A DNA stretch of 64,000 nucleotides from Balanoglossus misakiensis (Eukaryota; Hemichordata): assembly GCA_040954595.2 (NCBI GenBank), contig JBECUI020000024.1, forward strand, positions 186,001 through 250,000. Direction: 5' to 3'. Position 1 is the stretch's first letter; each line of letters begins with the position of its first letter. The translations under genes were made by a program, and so were the position numbers. The notes beneath the pieces were generated by a model. The model did no database searches and had not been told where the DNA came from. It worked only from the letters and a program-made list of their open reading frames with translations. This document shows positions 36,605 to 48,850 of the stretch, in pieces.

Positions 36605-37596
36605 GTAATTCAGGGCTAACCACTCATCGTTTGTGTGGTTACTTTGAAAATTCTATTTTATACCCACCAAAACATCAAAAGGGACAGCTCAATGGCAATA
36701 TTACACTTTGTCTGTAATTGCAACTCTACATCCTTCCAAAAAGACAAAATACAGTCGCATTCGAAAAATAAATGTATAAGGATTTCCTCATAATTTTCAC
36801 AGAAGGTGCATTTCACAGAATCGCATTTTCCCCCTTATCTTTAAAAATGTATTTGTAGTACAGATTCTACAAGCAATTCTGAATTGAAAATTACGCAAAG
36901 TAGAATCCTTTGTTACAATAAATGGTAAAGCATAGTGTAATTGCGAATCAAAATTCCGGAAGAGGTCTTTCCATTTTTGCGTACATCTCATCGGTTTAAG
37001 ATTATTCTTCAAAAATAAGTAAAATAGAGTAGGTTTTTTTCAGGATCTATTTGTGTAATACATGTTTGGGTGGGCATTATTTACAGAGCCTTGTTGCTGA
37101 ATCTTTCTGAACCGTGATCTTGGAAAAGCGTTGATTAAACCCATATGAAGTTTGGTGAAAAATTATGTCTGTTACTAAAATCTTGGAAAGATAAAATGGA
37201 ACCGGAAAAATCTAATAAATCCGAAATATACATTACAACATTATCATACCAGTTTTTATAAAATATGGTAGCGTTGTTAACTTTCAGCTCTGGTTGAACC
37301 ATATACACTTTTTTATGTTATTAATAGGGTCGGGGGGGGGGGGGGTATAGTTTTTGACCAACATAGTAGTACTAGGTACCAGAAGCTATGACGTGAAAAT
37401 CTGTTTCTGGCAAACTCCACGACCTGAGCGGGGGTGAAGTGGGTAAGATAGCAGGGGATATACCCACAGTTTAAACATTTCTATCCACTGAGAATATTGA
37501 TTGGACATTAATCTGTTAATCCACGAAGCATGCACTGCTTGAACGAATGAGGGAAGATGGGTCATTCGCAAACCCAACTCATCACAATTACAACAA
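36605..37596 (-). pseudogene. L1/Tx1-like LINE ORF2, C-terminal part (decayed)
   Basis: Minus-strand frames include GLRMTHLPSFVQAVHASWI (37386-37560 region), a segment downstream of the RT in L1/Tx1 LINEs, and FRIACRICTTNTFLKIRGK with a following C-x-H-x-C type cluster (ENYEEILIHLFFEC, about 36740-36800). This matches the L1-type C-terminal cysteine motif. Several frameshifts are present. The upstream part of the same protein lies at 55136-57280 beyond the inserted complex. The point where translation breaks off at 37596 matches where it breaks off at 55136. Confidence 0.75.
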
Positions 37597-38709
37597 TATA
37601 GCTGCAAGCAGCAATAGCGGGCCCAAGCCAACATAGCACATAGCAACATAGCAATAAGCATATCTGCTCTGGATGCCAAGATATGGTAAAGTAGGTCAAA
37701 GGTCACCTGAGTTCATGCAGAATTTGGGCAAGAAATTTTGACCCTATACTGGTCCATGTTCAACAGAAACCAAATTTATAACCCTATTGGTTAGCCTGGA
37801 ATTAGGTATGCACATAATTAATGAGTTAGGCAGGTGTCACAGGTGACCCCCAGTGTTGCCTTTTCAATTTTAGTCGCAACCCTCCAAACGCCAAGTCTGT
37901 ACCTGCTCTGGATGCCAAGATATGGTAAAGTAGGTCAAAGGTCACCTGAGGTCATACAAAATTTGGGCAAGAAATTTTGACCCTATACTGGTCCATGTTC
38001 AACAAAAACCAAACCTATAGCCCTATTGGTTAGCCTGGAATTAGGTTTGCACATAATTAATGAGTTAAGCAGGTGTTACAGGTGAGCCTAAAATTTTGCC
38101 TTCTATTTTGGTGCCATTGTGCTCACTGACCAATAGATAGTCACTGTACAAGACTATTGCACAGACCAGAATTCCACAATAAGACATGGACATAGCTTAA
38201 CCATAGAGGTATAAGTAAAGGTATAAATTTAATAAAAAAATTGATATAAAAAAATCGGTCGATTTTTCATATTATTTTTTTCCGCTTAAAATTATTGACA
38301 AATGCTAGGCTAGCTGCACACCAAAGTTGGAGATGATCGGCCTAACAGATTTTGAGATATGTATGCATATTTATCCAAAATAATATGTTGTCATAGCTTT
38401 ACTATGTAAAGTATAGGCACATGGCTTGGGCGAAAAATATGAAAAATAATACTTAAAAATCTTCTTCTCAAAATTCTCAAAATCTGAACAGAATTTTGAT
38501 ATCTCCATTCATATGCAAATTAGGTCGATTTGAAAATTTTGCCCATATATGGTCATCAGGTCACATGACTTATTAAACATTCACAAGGGTACTGCACTAG
38601 CTCTCATTGGCCTGCACCATTGTGCCAAGTTTGAAATTGGTAGGTTTAGCAGTTTTCCAGATCTACCTCGCCAAAGAAAACGACAGAAGAAGAAAAAGAA
38701 GTAGAAGAA
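37597..38709 (+). mobile_element. Helentron-like element within the LINE, first unit
   Basis: Head tatagctgcaagcagc plus GCGGGCCCAAGC at 37597, inserted in LINE sequence at caacaa^taatc (the right half resumes at 55136) without target duplication. It has two repeats of about 239 bp with AGGTCAAAGGTCA (37693, 37932), a non-repetitive AT-rich 3' part, and ends at an AAGAAG-rich run before the next head. There is no hairpin between this unit and the next. Confidence 0.65.
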
Positions 38710-39682
38710 TATAGCTGCAAGCAGCGATGACGGGCACAAGCTTAAGCCGAAGGTCAAAGGTCATATGTGGTCACCCAAAATTTGGGCAAAAAGTTTTGAC
38801 CCCCATACTAGTCCAGGTCCAACAGAAACCAGACCTCTAGCCCTATTGGTTTGTCTGAAATTAGATATGCGCATAATTAATGATGTAAAGTGTAAGACTC
38901 TATCAATAGTTCGATCCATCCAAACACAAATGCTGTACCTGTCCTGGATGCCGAGATATAGGAAAGTAGGTTAAAGGTCACCTGAGGCCATCCGAAAGTT
39001 TAGAAAATATTTTTGACCCCATACCAGTCCAGGTCCAACAAAAATCAGGCCTCTAACCCTATTGGTTCGCCTAGAATTAGATATGCACATAATTAATGAG
39101 GTAACGTTTCAGGCTTCATTAGTAGTTCCATGCCTCCAAATGCCAAGGCTGTATCTGCGCTGGTTGCCGAGATATGGTAAAGTAGGTCAAAGGTCACTTG
39201 AGGTCATCCAAAATTGGGCAAGAAATTTTAACCCCATACTGGTCCATGTTCAACAAAAATCAAACCTCTAGCCCTATTGGCTACCCTGGAATTAGGTATG
39301 CACATAATTAATGAGATAAGCCGGTGTCACAGGTGAACCCTAATTTTGTCTTTTCAATTTTAGTCACAACCCTCCAAACGCCAAGTCTGTACCTGCTGTG
39401 GATGCCGAGATATAGGAAAGTAGGTCAAAGGTCACCTGAGGTCACCCAAAATTTGGGCAAAAATTTTTGATCCCATACTGGTCCATGTCCCACAAGAACA
39501 AAACCTCTAGCCGTTTTAGTTAGCCTGGAATTAGGTATGCACATAATTAATGAGTTAAGCAGGTGTTACAGGTGAGCCTAAAATTTGGTCTTTTATTGTG
39601 GTCCCATTCTGCTCACGGGCCAATAGAGAGTCACTGTACAGGACCATTGCACAGCCGACGTGGACATAGCGTCATAGCTTAA
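38710..39682 (+). mobile_element. Helentron-like element, second unit, left part
   Basis: Head tatagctgcaagcagc with CGGGCACAAGC, a variant of the usual GGGCCCAAGC. It holds tandem repeats of about 240 bp with DR1 sites at 38751, 39184 and 39422. It is interrupted after gtcatagcTTAA by the Kolobok-like transposon and resumes at 48869. Intact relatives (for example near 50631 and 52867) read straight through at this point. Confidence 0.7.
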
Positions 39683-39700
39683 AGGCACCTAAGCTGTAAC
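39683..39700 (+). repeat. Left terminal inverted repeat of the TTAA element
   Basis: aggcacctaagctgtaac. It matches the complement of 48851-48868 at 16 of 18 positions. The preceding TTAA (39679-39682) is the target duplication. Confidence 0.85.
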
Positions 39701-39854
39701 TGTGGGCATTATTTTCATTATTTTACATTCAAATGAAAGATTGCTCATGTAGATATACTTATTGAAGCGTACATAAACACATATATCTGACCAGCGACAA
39801 AAATCGCACGCGTAACTACGAGCAAGACATATAATAAAACGTTGCGGCAAGCGA

Positions 39855-39919
39855 TTATGGCGGCGTCCAGGGCAGGAGTACACAGATTACACAGAAAACG
39901 CGAGTCTCGCGCATGCGCA
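39855..39919 (+). promoter_or_regulatory. Candidate TATA-less promoter of the transposase gene (YY1-like and NRF1-like sites)
   Basis: A short GC-rich island lies just upstream of the first ATG. It contains TATGGCGGC (39856-39864), close to the YY1 core, and CGCGCATGCGCA (39908-39919), a near-perfect NRF1 palindrome, 20 bases before the ATG at 39939. Both motifs are typical of animal housekeeping promoters. Function is inferred. Confidence 0.5.
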
Positions 39920-39938
39920 GTAAATTCTTCACGAGAAC

Positions 39939-42900
39939 ATGGCGTCCCGCACAGCTAAACGTCGGCCAGGCCGGCCGGCTGTGACAGACTCGGCGAAGAA
40001 GAGGAGACAGCAACAAAGCAATTTGACAAAACGTCGGTCCATGGTGTATATCGGACGACAGATGGATAGATGGATTGAATTAATCGACGAAACAGGGCTT
40101 TCAAACCCCGATTTGGCCGAGGAGCTGATTGATTGGTAAGTAGGACGGGCTTTCGAACTGCGGTGATGCCTTGGACAAATCAGCAATACACGTACATGTA
40201 CATGTACTATATCCAACGATCGTCATATTTTGGCCTTTGAAATGACATTTTTTGACCATCCAAATGTTCGGAAATACCAAAACTCGAATCAAAATCACGA
40301 CAACATCGCCTATGTTCGGTGCGTCACTGTCAACGTAGTGAACAACCCTTTGTAGTTTTTGTTGGCATGTCAATGTTTACACACTGTGTAAAGTGTAAAT
40401 CGTCATTTTAACTCTTCATCTAAATCTTCGTCCATCGTGTTCTTTTGTCCGCCGGTTTCAAATCCGTAAGATTTGTTAAACATCTGATCAAAATATTTCG
40501 ATTTCTGATCTTGTCACAGTTACAATAAAAACCGAAATGAACAGTCACCGGACTCCCCAGACCAAGGTACTACATTTCAGCCTGTTCCAAGCACGAGTGG
40601 TCAAGCTTCGTCACATGTGACGGTTGGCGTTGAGCCATTGCAGCAAGACATTTCGTGCTCATCTTCAGTTTCATCTGGTCATGGGTAAGTAATATTTTTA
40701 ACCTGTTTTGTATAAATCGCCCATACCATTGTCGGTTAACTTGTTATCAGGTGTGTAAGAAGTTCAGGTTTGTGTTCAACATGGGTTCATGCATGTAAAA
40801 CAGGGTTCAATCCTGCAAACAAAGGGACAATCCATTTACATTGTACTTCACAAATAAACCAAGTGCAGCTCTCTTGATCTCAAACACAAACATTTGAGTC
40901 AAGTAAATCTGTTCATCTTTTAGACACTAGAGAAAAATCAGGATTGAATAACAATATTATCTAAATTGGTGTTTGTACAACTTCATAATTTATGGGTACA
41001 TGTATTTTTAAAGGAAACGACCCTCCAAACATCCTCGAAGTTCAACACCCACTGCAGGCCAACAACATATTGCAAGAATGTCTGAGATGTCAGAGATGTC
41101 ATCAATTGTGTCCAGTGATCATGGGTAAGATTTTTTATTCATTTACTCAGGGCTCTACCTAGGCATTTGCTATTTACAATCATTGCATTTTATGTTCTTT
41201 TTGACCTATGGTCCATAACAAGACAATCTGGCAATTTAATGGTCATAGACCTAGTAGTGGTAATAGCTTTTGCTTTTGGACTGAGTATACTGTGCCTTAT
41301 AGTCTGCTAGTATAACACTATAACAAACTTTTCTACAAGTCAACATGGGTATTATAATACTACTTTCAAGTTTCAAAATATGTGAACAACAATTTGTGCC
41401 AATTTCTAAAACTTGTTTGAATGTTTCAGGGAAACGAGTCAAATGTCAGGAATAGAAGAACTCCCTGCATTGTCTGGCTCAACCAAGACACAAGATAAGA
41501 CAAGGTATGTAACAAATTTCTGTACCATGTGGTCAAAATGAGAAGCAGTTTTTATCAGGACATCTGAATTTTAAGTTTGTTATGACAGAAAGTTTGACAA
41601 TAACAATAATGTTTTAATGATTTATTTTACAGTGATAAAACCAGAAGAAGAAAGAGCACAATGACTGAATCATTTGTAGATCCATTTGAGTAAGTGTATG
41701 TTGGGCATATTTGTACATGGAACATGCTAGATTATATCCACAACAAATGTAAAAAAAATTATGTATTGTTGGTGATTCATGTCATTTTAAGATTAGTCAA
41801 AACTGTAATAAAAACATTATTATTTGAGTGAAGAGAAGTTGTGAAGTTGCCAGAGTTACAGAGCTAACTAATACTAATGTCAAAGTGATTAGTACTATAA
41901 AGTTGAACAAATACCTAGAATTAATTGTTAGTGGAGCTTTAAACTTTTGGGTTAAATCTATTTTGTTTGATTTCCCATTTATATTTTCATCCATGCATAT
42001 CTTATCATACTCTACAGTGTGACTATAGATATAACAGGAGATTTGAATCAAGATCATTACCAAGGTTCTGATGAAGACGATGACGACCCAGACTATGAAC
42101 CCAGTATAAATTTAACCATTCAGTGAGTATTTTCATTTTTAGAAGTTTCATTTCTAAATTTCTGGCCTACCTTCCCATTTCCCCCCATTTTTTTTCCTTT
42201 GACTTTAATTGAAATTTCATTTTACAGACCCCGGGGAGTGGACCTAGAGGATCTGGCATCCGAAAACTCGGAGAATGAGGATGACAGTGATGATGACCAG
42301 GACCAGGAGAACACTGAAGAGACCCATGAACAAGATGAAATATCTCCTGGTATTGTGAGGGTGCAAATGGGCACAGATGTTGACAGCCTCCTTCAGGAGA
42401 AGTTTTATCTAATATCACTGCAGCAGCTTCTCTTGTTGGCTAAAACAGTGAAACAGTCAACGTGCCGTGAAGGAAATTGCAACGAAAGTCTGACAATTTC
42501 ATCTCAGTCTGTTGGGTCAGCTCTGTATTTGTCATGGGTACGTGTATTTTTTAGAAAATGTTGATAAGTGATATTGTTTCATACATGCCTTATGTTCTAA
42601 ACTCACAAATTTGAAAAAGAAAAGAACTGAATATTAACAGCCAGCTTTTGTGCATCCCTTAGTGTTAAACTGTGCAAAGTTGTAGAAAGGAAGTCATATT
42701 TATATGATGTTTGATGTATATTTTTTTAGGTTTGCCCATCTGGCCACCTGGCTTACAAGTGGTGCTCTCAACCTCTCCTTAACAGAAGGCTTCATAGTGG
42801 CGATTTATTGACGTCAGCTGCTATTCTCACGTCAGGCAACAACTACACTAAAATAGCATTGTTTGCCAGCATGTTGAATCTGAACATAGTCAGTTCCAGT

Positions 42901-45803
42901 ACGTATTTGAAGATACAGAGACATTACCTGGTGCCAAGTGTTGATCAATATTGGGAGACTCATCAGCAGGAAATTGTAAGGAAACATGCCGACAAAGAAC
43001 TTGTGATAATGGGTAAGAAGAAATCATTGCACCTAAACATGTTAGAGAGTTCCAAATTTCAATTGCTGTATCCTTGTATATTAGAGTTTTTCATAAGTTT
43101 GTTTTGAAATTGTTAATCACAGTCCTGAAATGTGAATGTTTATGACACCTATGTAAAGACATAATTATCTCAACTGTAAGCAGTCTCCCTTATTATAATA
43201 GAGACTTGATATTATAAACCATGTAACCCCAAAGTAGGTGCAGCTACATGTCTTTCTGTATATTCATAATGAATTTTCTTAGTGCCAAATAGTAATCAGT
43301 TTACAAAAAATGTCCTATACTAAGTATTGTTGAAAACTATACCGATAATACTCAAACATATGTTTCCTTTTATTTTGAAAGGTGATGGGAGGATGGATTC
43401 CCCAGGGTTTTGCGCCCAGTATTGCTCATATACGTTCATGGAGTATGAGTCAAAAGACATTCTCGACATCATAACATTGGACAAAAGGCAGACGGAAAGA
43501 AAGTCTACAGTGATGGAGAAAGCAGCATTTCAAAAGACGTTGGACCATCTATTGGCCCAAGAGGCAAAAGTCATTGAAGTGACGACGGATTCTCATTCCC
43601 AGATTTTAGCTTTGATGAGTAAGTTTGAAGCTCAGCTAAATACAACTTTAATGCAGTTTTTATCCTGACTACTCAAAAATTAGTGTCATTTTTTCAATCA
43701 AATATGTTTTAAAACTATTGTTATTCCATGTGCATAGAAAAAGTGCATGCCTGTTTTGTCACATCACATAAACCCTTGTTTTTGTCACAATTTTATAGGA
43801 AACCGATATGGCAATATCAAGCATTCACTTGATGTGTGGCATGCTGCCAAAAATCTTGGGAAAAAAATAATCAAGGTGAGTCAATTAAATTTTCATTTTG
43901 ATATGCAGGAATTCTGACGGTGACTTGGTCACTTATTTTTTTTAAATAGACAGACAGGAACTCTATCATACAACAATTCCCATTTGTGATAACCAAATAG
44001 CTCTGTTTTCTATATGACATTGCTTTAGAATAAATCTCTCTATGTATGCCATCAAACCGTAAGACTCAAGGAAAGGCCTGTTTAGTTGCTATGAAGCTCC
44101 ATGTTTTCCCCTTATTCAGGCTGGTCAGGAGAAGGAGTGTAAAGCTCTTCTACAGTGGAGCCGACATATTGTGAACCATTTTTGGTACTGTTGTGGCAAG
44201 GCTACTACATGTGATGAGTTTAAGGTACGTAATAATTTGTTGTTTGCTGTATAAATGGCTTTCCAGGAAGAGACATTGGAGAGATTTGTATGCCTTTGAT
44301 GTTTTTTGAAGACAAGGGCTACTTATCACTCATGCATTAATTCTGTCTACTGTACATCAATCTCATCTAAATTTTCACAAGGCTGCAGCTGTGAATCTCA
44401 CAAGTCAATCGATGATGGTATAATACAATGTTTTGTTAAAATATACTACAAGTGAAGTTGCGAGAAATGTTGGTTGACATTGAATTATCGCACTGAAAAG
44501 TAAATTGTTTTTTTCTTTTCCTAATCACATGAAAATCTATTGACCTGCTTAGTGAGAACACATGGAACTGCAGATTATCAGATCTGTATCCCAGCATATC
44601 TTAGTTTGCAACAAAATACCAGTAACAAGCGGTTCTCATGTTATTTACAGGGACTTTGGTGTGGTGTTGTTCACCATGTGGTGAACGAGCATTCGTGGGC
44701 ACTTGCCTACTGCCAAATGCCCTGGTCAGAATTGTTTTTAACAAGCAATTCCTCAGTAAAGTGGATTACTTGATTAACTTTAGGTAAGGAGTTGAATTAA
44801 TTTTATGTCTTTCTTATAAAATCATGGTACATGATATCCAGTTTGGTATTTGGTGTATGTATGGTAGTGTTTCCCAGGTATGATTTGACTAATATCAACA
44901 TGAGTCACATCCAGTTTACATGACTATTATTGTATCCATTTTATTTATACTTTCCTGGTGGTCACCAGTTTTGCCAACAAGCTATGCATGTATGTGAATG
45001 TTTAATTTAACTCTTACCATGCATCATGTTTTTCAGGAGTACTGCAGAACTAGAGACATTCCAACAGCATATTTTAATGTATGCAGGGAAGAGATATGCG
45101 TACACACCACCCGTGTACAGAGCGAGGAATAGGCTGGCTGCCATAGACCACAATGTTCACAATGACAGGCCAGTCAAGAGGAAAAAGAATGGTGAAGTTG
45201 TGTAAGTTCTTCCTACTGATGTATTTTTTATTATGAGTAGTGAATTGGTGTTGTACCTACTTATCAGCCAAAATTAACATGTCCTTTGCACTTGCTGTTG
45301 AAATTGAACTAATTAGTTTAACACACAATAACTTGATTTGGGGTCACGTATAGTCATTATATTGGCCATTTTTTTCACAGCTTTAGTAGCATTATGTGCT
45401 CAAATATATTAACGACCATAGCTTTCTTTTCTTCAAATTGAAAAATTAGTAGTTCAGATATTTTAACACTTAAAATCTAGGTATTGACACATTTCCAAGT
45501 AGATTTGAATGAATTACATCATATCATTATACTTGATGCAGGCTTCATAGGCGCTTCAACAAAAAAAGCAACAGATGGAGTGTCTTCCAAGAGAAAGAGA
45601 AAAAAACCTACCCACACATCACAGACATCAAGAGAATTATCCTTGAAAGGCGTTTACAAGACCGTGAAGGAATGCAGAAAAGAAAACCTATGGAGGCAAC
45701 AGATCCAAGGAGGATTTCTGCTCACCTGGCGTCCCTACCTCCACAACCAACGGCAACGATAGCACAGGAAACTGTGTCGAGACGGCAGTCCTCATCAGTG
45801 TGA
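39939..45803 (+). CDS. DDE-transposase-like protein gene, 14 exons, frame broken in exon 12
   Basis: GT-AG exons: 39939-40135, 40520-40684, 41014-41124, 41430-41504, 41633-41689, 42018-42122, 42228-42537, 42730-43012, 43382-43618, 43799-43875, 44120-44224, 44651-44783, 45037-45201, 45542-45803. The N-terminus is basic with an AT-hook-like core (RRPGRPAV), then an acidic low-complexity linker (exons 6-7). A conserved block has VCPSGHLAYKWCSQP (exon 8). The likely catalytic core has GDGRMDSPG (first Asp) and VTTDSHSQI (second Asp) in exon 9, then LDVWHAAKNLGKKI (exon 10). Exon 13 has ETFQQHILMYAGKRYAYTP and exon 14 a basic tail. Exons 1-11 and 13-14 keep one phase. Exon 12 has 133 nt, which fits neither neighbour: it ends in a stop at 44771-44773, while an alternative frame in its 3' half joins exon 13. 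A deletion has removed a segment that in relatives I recall holds a Cys-x-His-Gly/Glu region, perhaps the third catalytic residue. As read, the product is about 614 residues. Confidence 0.82.
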
Positions 45804-46288
45804 TCTGATATGTATTTGATCTGTCCCATTTCGTGTGTGTGTGTGGGACCTTATGGAATGGGTTATGTCTGTCCACATAACAAAAATTGAAAGTGCTTGG
45901 TATACCAACTCGATATTTGGTGTGAAGATGCAGGACGGGCTGTAGATGGTAGTTTGTTCAACTGAAGTTGTCATCTGCAAAACTATGCAAATGAGCTTTA
46001 AAATGTGAAAATTGTGATTTGAGTCACCATGGTTATTTCAAATGGTTGCAAAATTAGAATTTATATAATCTTGTAGCAATTTTTGCCTTTTCCCCCCTTT
46101 AAAACAGTGATATTTGTGTTTTCTGTGAAAGTGATTGTCTGATAATCATTGTCAGATATGAAACAAAGTCTTACCTGCTTGTCAATGCAACCTGTGATAT
46201 ATTCTACATGAATTTAGTTACCTTTTAGTAGAGATGTAGTCTGTTTTACCAAAAAACAACAACAATTATATACATTTTAAAAAGAAAC

Positions 46289-46303
46289 TTTATTTTCAAT
46301 AAA
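46289..46303. terminator. Overlapping convergent poly(A) signals
   Basis: AATAAA on the plus strand at 46298-46303 (for the transposase gene, stop at 45803) and its complement TTTATT at 46289-46294 (for the P2X7-like gene, stop at 46557) lie within 15 bases. The two 3' untranslated regions would meet here. Confidence 0.5.
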
Positions 46304-46556
46304 CATAATTACTGTTTCAAACATAACAAAAGTTGTCACTTTTTTCACAATAAATAAGATAATAAACATTCAAAATAAGAAAAAAAGAAAGAAAAATAAG
46401 CTAACGTAAAACAAACTAAATAGTACTTATATGTAAATAAAATTATGCATTCCCTGCATAAACCCTGAGTTCTTTCGATCTTAAAATCAATAATTGCGTA
46501 AAATGAGGTAGTGGAAAATATAAGGAAAAAATTGTAAATAAAATCATGTTGTTACT

Positions 46557-48600
46557 TCACGCAAAACGGGTTGGGATAAACCCTGTGTACTGTCCGAAGT
46601 TGTCAGGGTATTTATCCCATATACCCCAAACACAACAGCTCGCGATAACTTTCCGGTTGCCAGCTCCCAGTTTTCCGTGCTGCCACAAAATAAACTGGCG
46701 GTAGGCAGCATGCCTGTTGCACTTATTGTAATCATCGAAATCATTAGTAGCCATGATATCCATTCTGTAGGCCCGAGCTACTGCCAATACCCCTTCATGT
46801 AAGCAGATGACTCTGAAATCCTGGGAAAATATGAATTGTTTCAATGAATATTTTTCGAAGAAATGTTGCAATGTAGCAATATCAGTCTTCTGAAAGTTTT
46901 TGTACCTTTGAAACACTGAAATATGAATTTTATGTACACATGCCTAACTACGCCTGCACAAACTATCACAGGATCAAATCCCACCTATTTATCTCCCAAA
47001 TGGGGGGGGGGGTGTCGGTGTTTTTCTAGTTAAACATTGGTGCAAATGTCTTTGTCAACTCGCTACCTTGAATTGTAAATTCAGAACCTACACGTGAGCA
47101 TGGGCAGGGAAAATCAGGTTAAAAGAGAAAATTAATATCTTCATATCTTGTACGCTGATTTTTGTTCTTGAAAAATGTGGACAACAAGCTGTTGTGCATT
47201 CAGTTCATAAACATACTTACAGGTAATCTAGATATACAAAACTCGGGCAGCTTCCCACAACATTTCCTCTCTGGAAGTGTTGGCATCTGCCTGCAGTTTT
47301 CACATATACACCATTCTGGAGTGTTTGTTGATGGTTTAGGATGGTAACCTTCTTCATTATCCTGACACGGCACTGCCAAATCAAACACTAGACTGATGTC
47401 TCTCTCTACCACCTGCAACAACAGATCATGCATCTGTTCTTGCGTCATTTTCTGCAACATTTCCTGAAAATTAGATATTATTATTATTATTATTATTACG
47501 GTGAAGGCTATAAGCTGATGTCAGTTTATGTCCGATTATTATCAAAGCAAATTTTTACTTACGCAAACAGTATTTTTTCTTTCCTGCACATCTCGTAAAG
47601 CTTCATCTGCTCTTGTATCACCTCTTCCTCTTCCTCTTCCTCTGCCTCTCCCCCTACTTCTCTGTCCTCTTGTTGAACCTCTCACCCTGCCCCTTTGATT
47701 CCCTCTTGTTTGAAATTCAGTTTGAAATTCAGTTTGTGAACTGTCAGAAGATGCCTGCAAAATGAGTGAACAAGAAAACTTTCAGAGAGTGGGCAGAGTA
47801 GAAACATAACATTGATATTTTCCCTAAGCCACTTGATAAAAAGGTGGCCTTTGCCATAATAATCCACACAAAGAGTGTGGTAAATCCGTCAGTAAATTTC
47901 CCATGCCATTCTACTTCCATCCAATCTAAATCCCCTAGCAAAAGGACAGCATGTTTGTCCTTATTATGGTATCGCCATAGCAACGTTATAGTCAGTGCAA
48001 ACAACGTCACTTGTTGTATGCCACGTGTTCTTTGCCTTGAATAGAAAGTGGTCCGTTTTGCCTTATGATTCGGAAATTCACGGATATTACTAAGATTGTT
48101 CACTATTAAACTGAACCGCCCGGGCGTACAGCGGAAACACATTTAGCCATACTATAGGTATGTGTGTTTCCGGCTATACACGGCCGTGAAACACCGGAAC
48201 ACACAGAGGTCGATGCTCATGTCACAAATACGCGAATACGATCGTAACTACACAACCCAAACGCCATATTACAAACTAACAACATTTCTGAGTAAATCCA
48301 GATTCAAAACGAATTACTAGTCATGTAAAAAATATGCGAAACCACCTCGTATTCCACACGAACCACGATGGGACCGAGAGTAGCGTAAGCCATAAACGCG
48401 TATGTATGGCGACGAGCATAACAAGCTCTGGTTCCTTGACATTTGATCGATCAAGCCTAAAACTGTAGTAATATCATCTTTGTTCAAGTGAAACATCGAA
48501 CTGAAGAACATTTAGCAATAAAAAACGAGGTTTGAGGAGGCAGAAAACACGTGAGTTTGTTTACAAAATGGACATACGTTACCTCATATGGTGCGTCCAT
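46557..48600 (-). CDS. P2X7-type 'ballast' domain protein, 4 exons, 238 aa
   Basis: Minus-strand exons with GT-AG introns, all phase 0: 48600-48583 (MDAPYE), 47754-47563, 47463-47221, 46820-46557. Exon 2 is rich in Arg-Gly (SRGRGRGRGRGRGD), an RG-type nucleic-acid-binding tract. Exon 3 has the zinc-ligand cysteine cluster WCICENCRQMPTLPERKCC and GKLPEFCISRLP. Exon 4 has RHAAYRQFILWQHGKLGAG, then SCCVWGIWDKYPD and FGQYTGF before the stop. Order and motifs match the intracellular C-terminal domain of P2X7 receptors (Cys-rich core, RHxAYR, SCCxWxI, GQYxGF). There is no transmembrane segment and no P2X channel domain, so it is not a receptor. It lies tail-to-tail with the transposase gene inside one TIR pair. 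All frames are open. Its role in the element is unknown; RNA/DNA binding or transposition assistance are guesses. Confidence 0.85.
47475..47499. repeat. ATT microsatellite in an intron of the P2X7-like gene
   Basis: attattattattatt run just upstream (in gene direction) of the exon 3 acceptor at 47464-47465. Confidence 0.8.
47617..47655 (-). repeat. Purine/pyrimidine tract encoding the Arg-Gly run
   Basis: A CCTCTTCCTCTTC-type tract on the plus strand corresponds to the RG/RGRG codons of the P2X7-like gene. Its length may vary between copies by slippage while keeping frame in 6-base steps. Confidence 0.6.
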
Positions 48601-48702
48601 TGTTGTTGAGTTGCGAATAAAGGTCACGCTCACATCACGCCGTATCACGCAGTAAGATCGGGATCTCGTTCTCCGTTTGACGCGGCATTTCTTGTGTTCC
48701 TG

Positions 48703-48712
48703 GTCACGTGGC
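48703..48712 (-). promoter_or_regulatory. Candidate E-box upstream of the P2X7-like gene
   Basis: GTCACGTGGC, a USF/Max-type E-box core (CACGTG), lies about 105 bases upstream of the minus-strand ATG at 48600. No TATA box was seen. It is supported by motif match only. Confidence 0.35.
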
Positions 48713-48850
48713 TGCGTTTTCGAAAATCGTGAATTTCTTTCGCACTGGATGTCCCAGTGTGGTAGTTGAAGGGTATACCGCTTAATTGTATGGATTCAAA
48801 CAATGTAAGCGACATTTGGGGGTTATTTTTGGCAAAATTAAGTGTAAACC

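Noticed and set aside
45484-45762. Separate 92-residue gene
   Set aside because: It is an out-of-frame reading of the last transposase exon. The phase-correct frame runs to the stop at 45801.
48116-48200. GC-rich palindromic stretch inside the P2X7-like gene's first intron as a second promoter
   Set aside because: Short and without a recognisable motif set. Not enough to support a regulatory call.
46557-48600. A true P2X7 purinergic receptor gene
   Set aside because: No ATP-binding ectodomain and no transmembrane segments. Only the cytoplasmic-type domain is present and the ORF starts cleanly 80 codons upstream of it.
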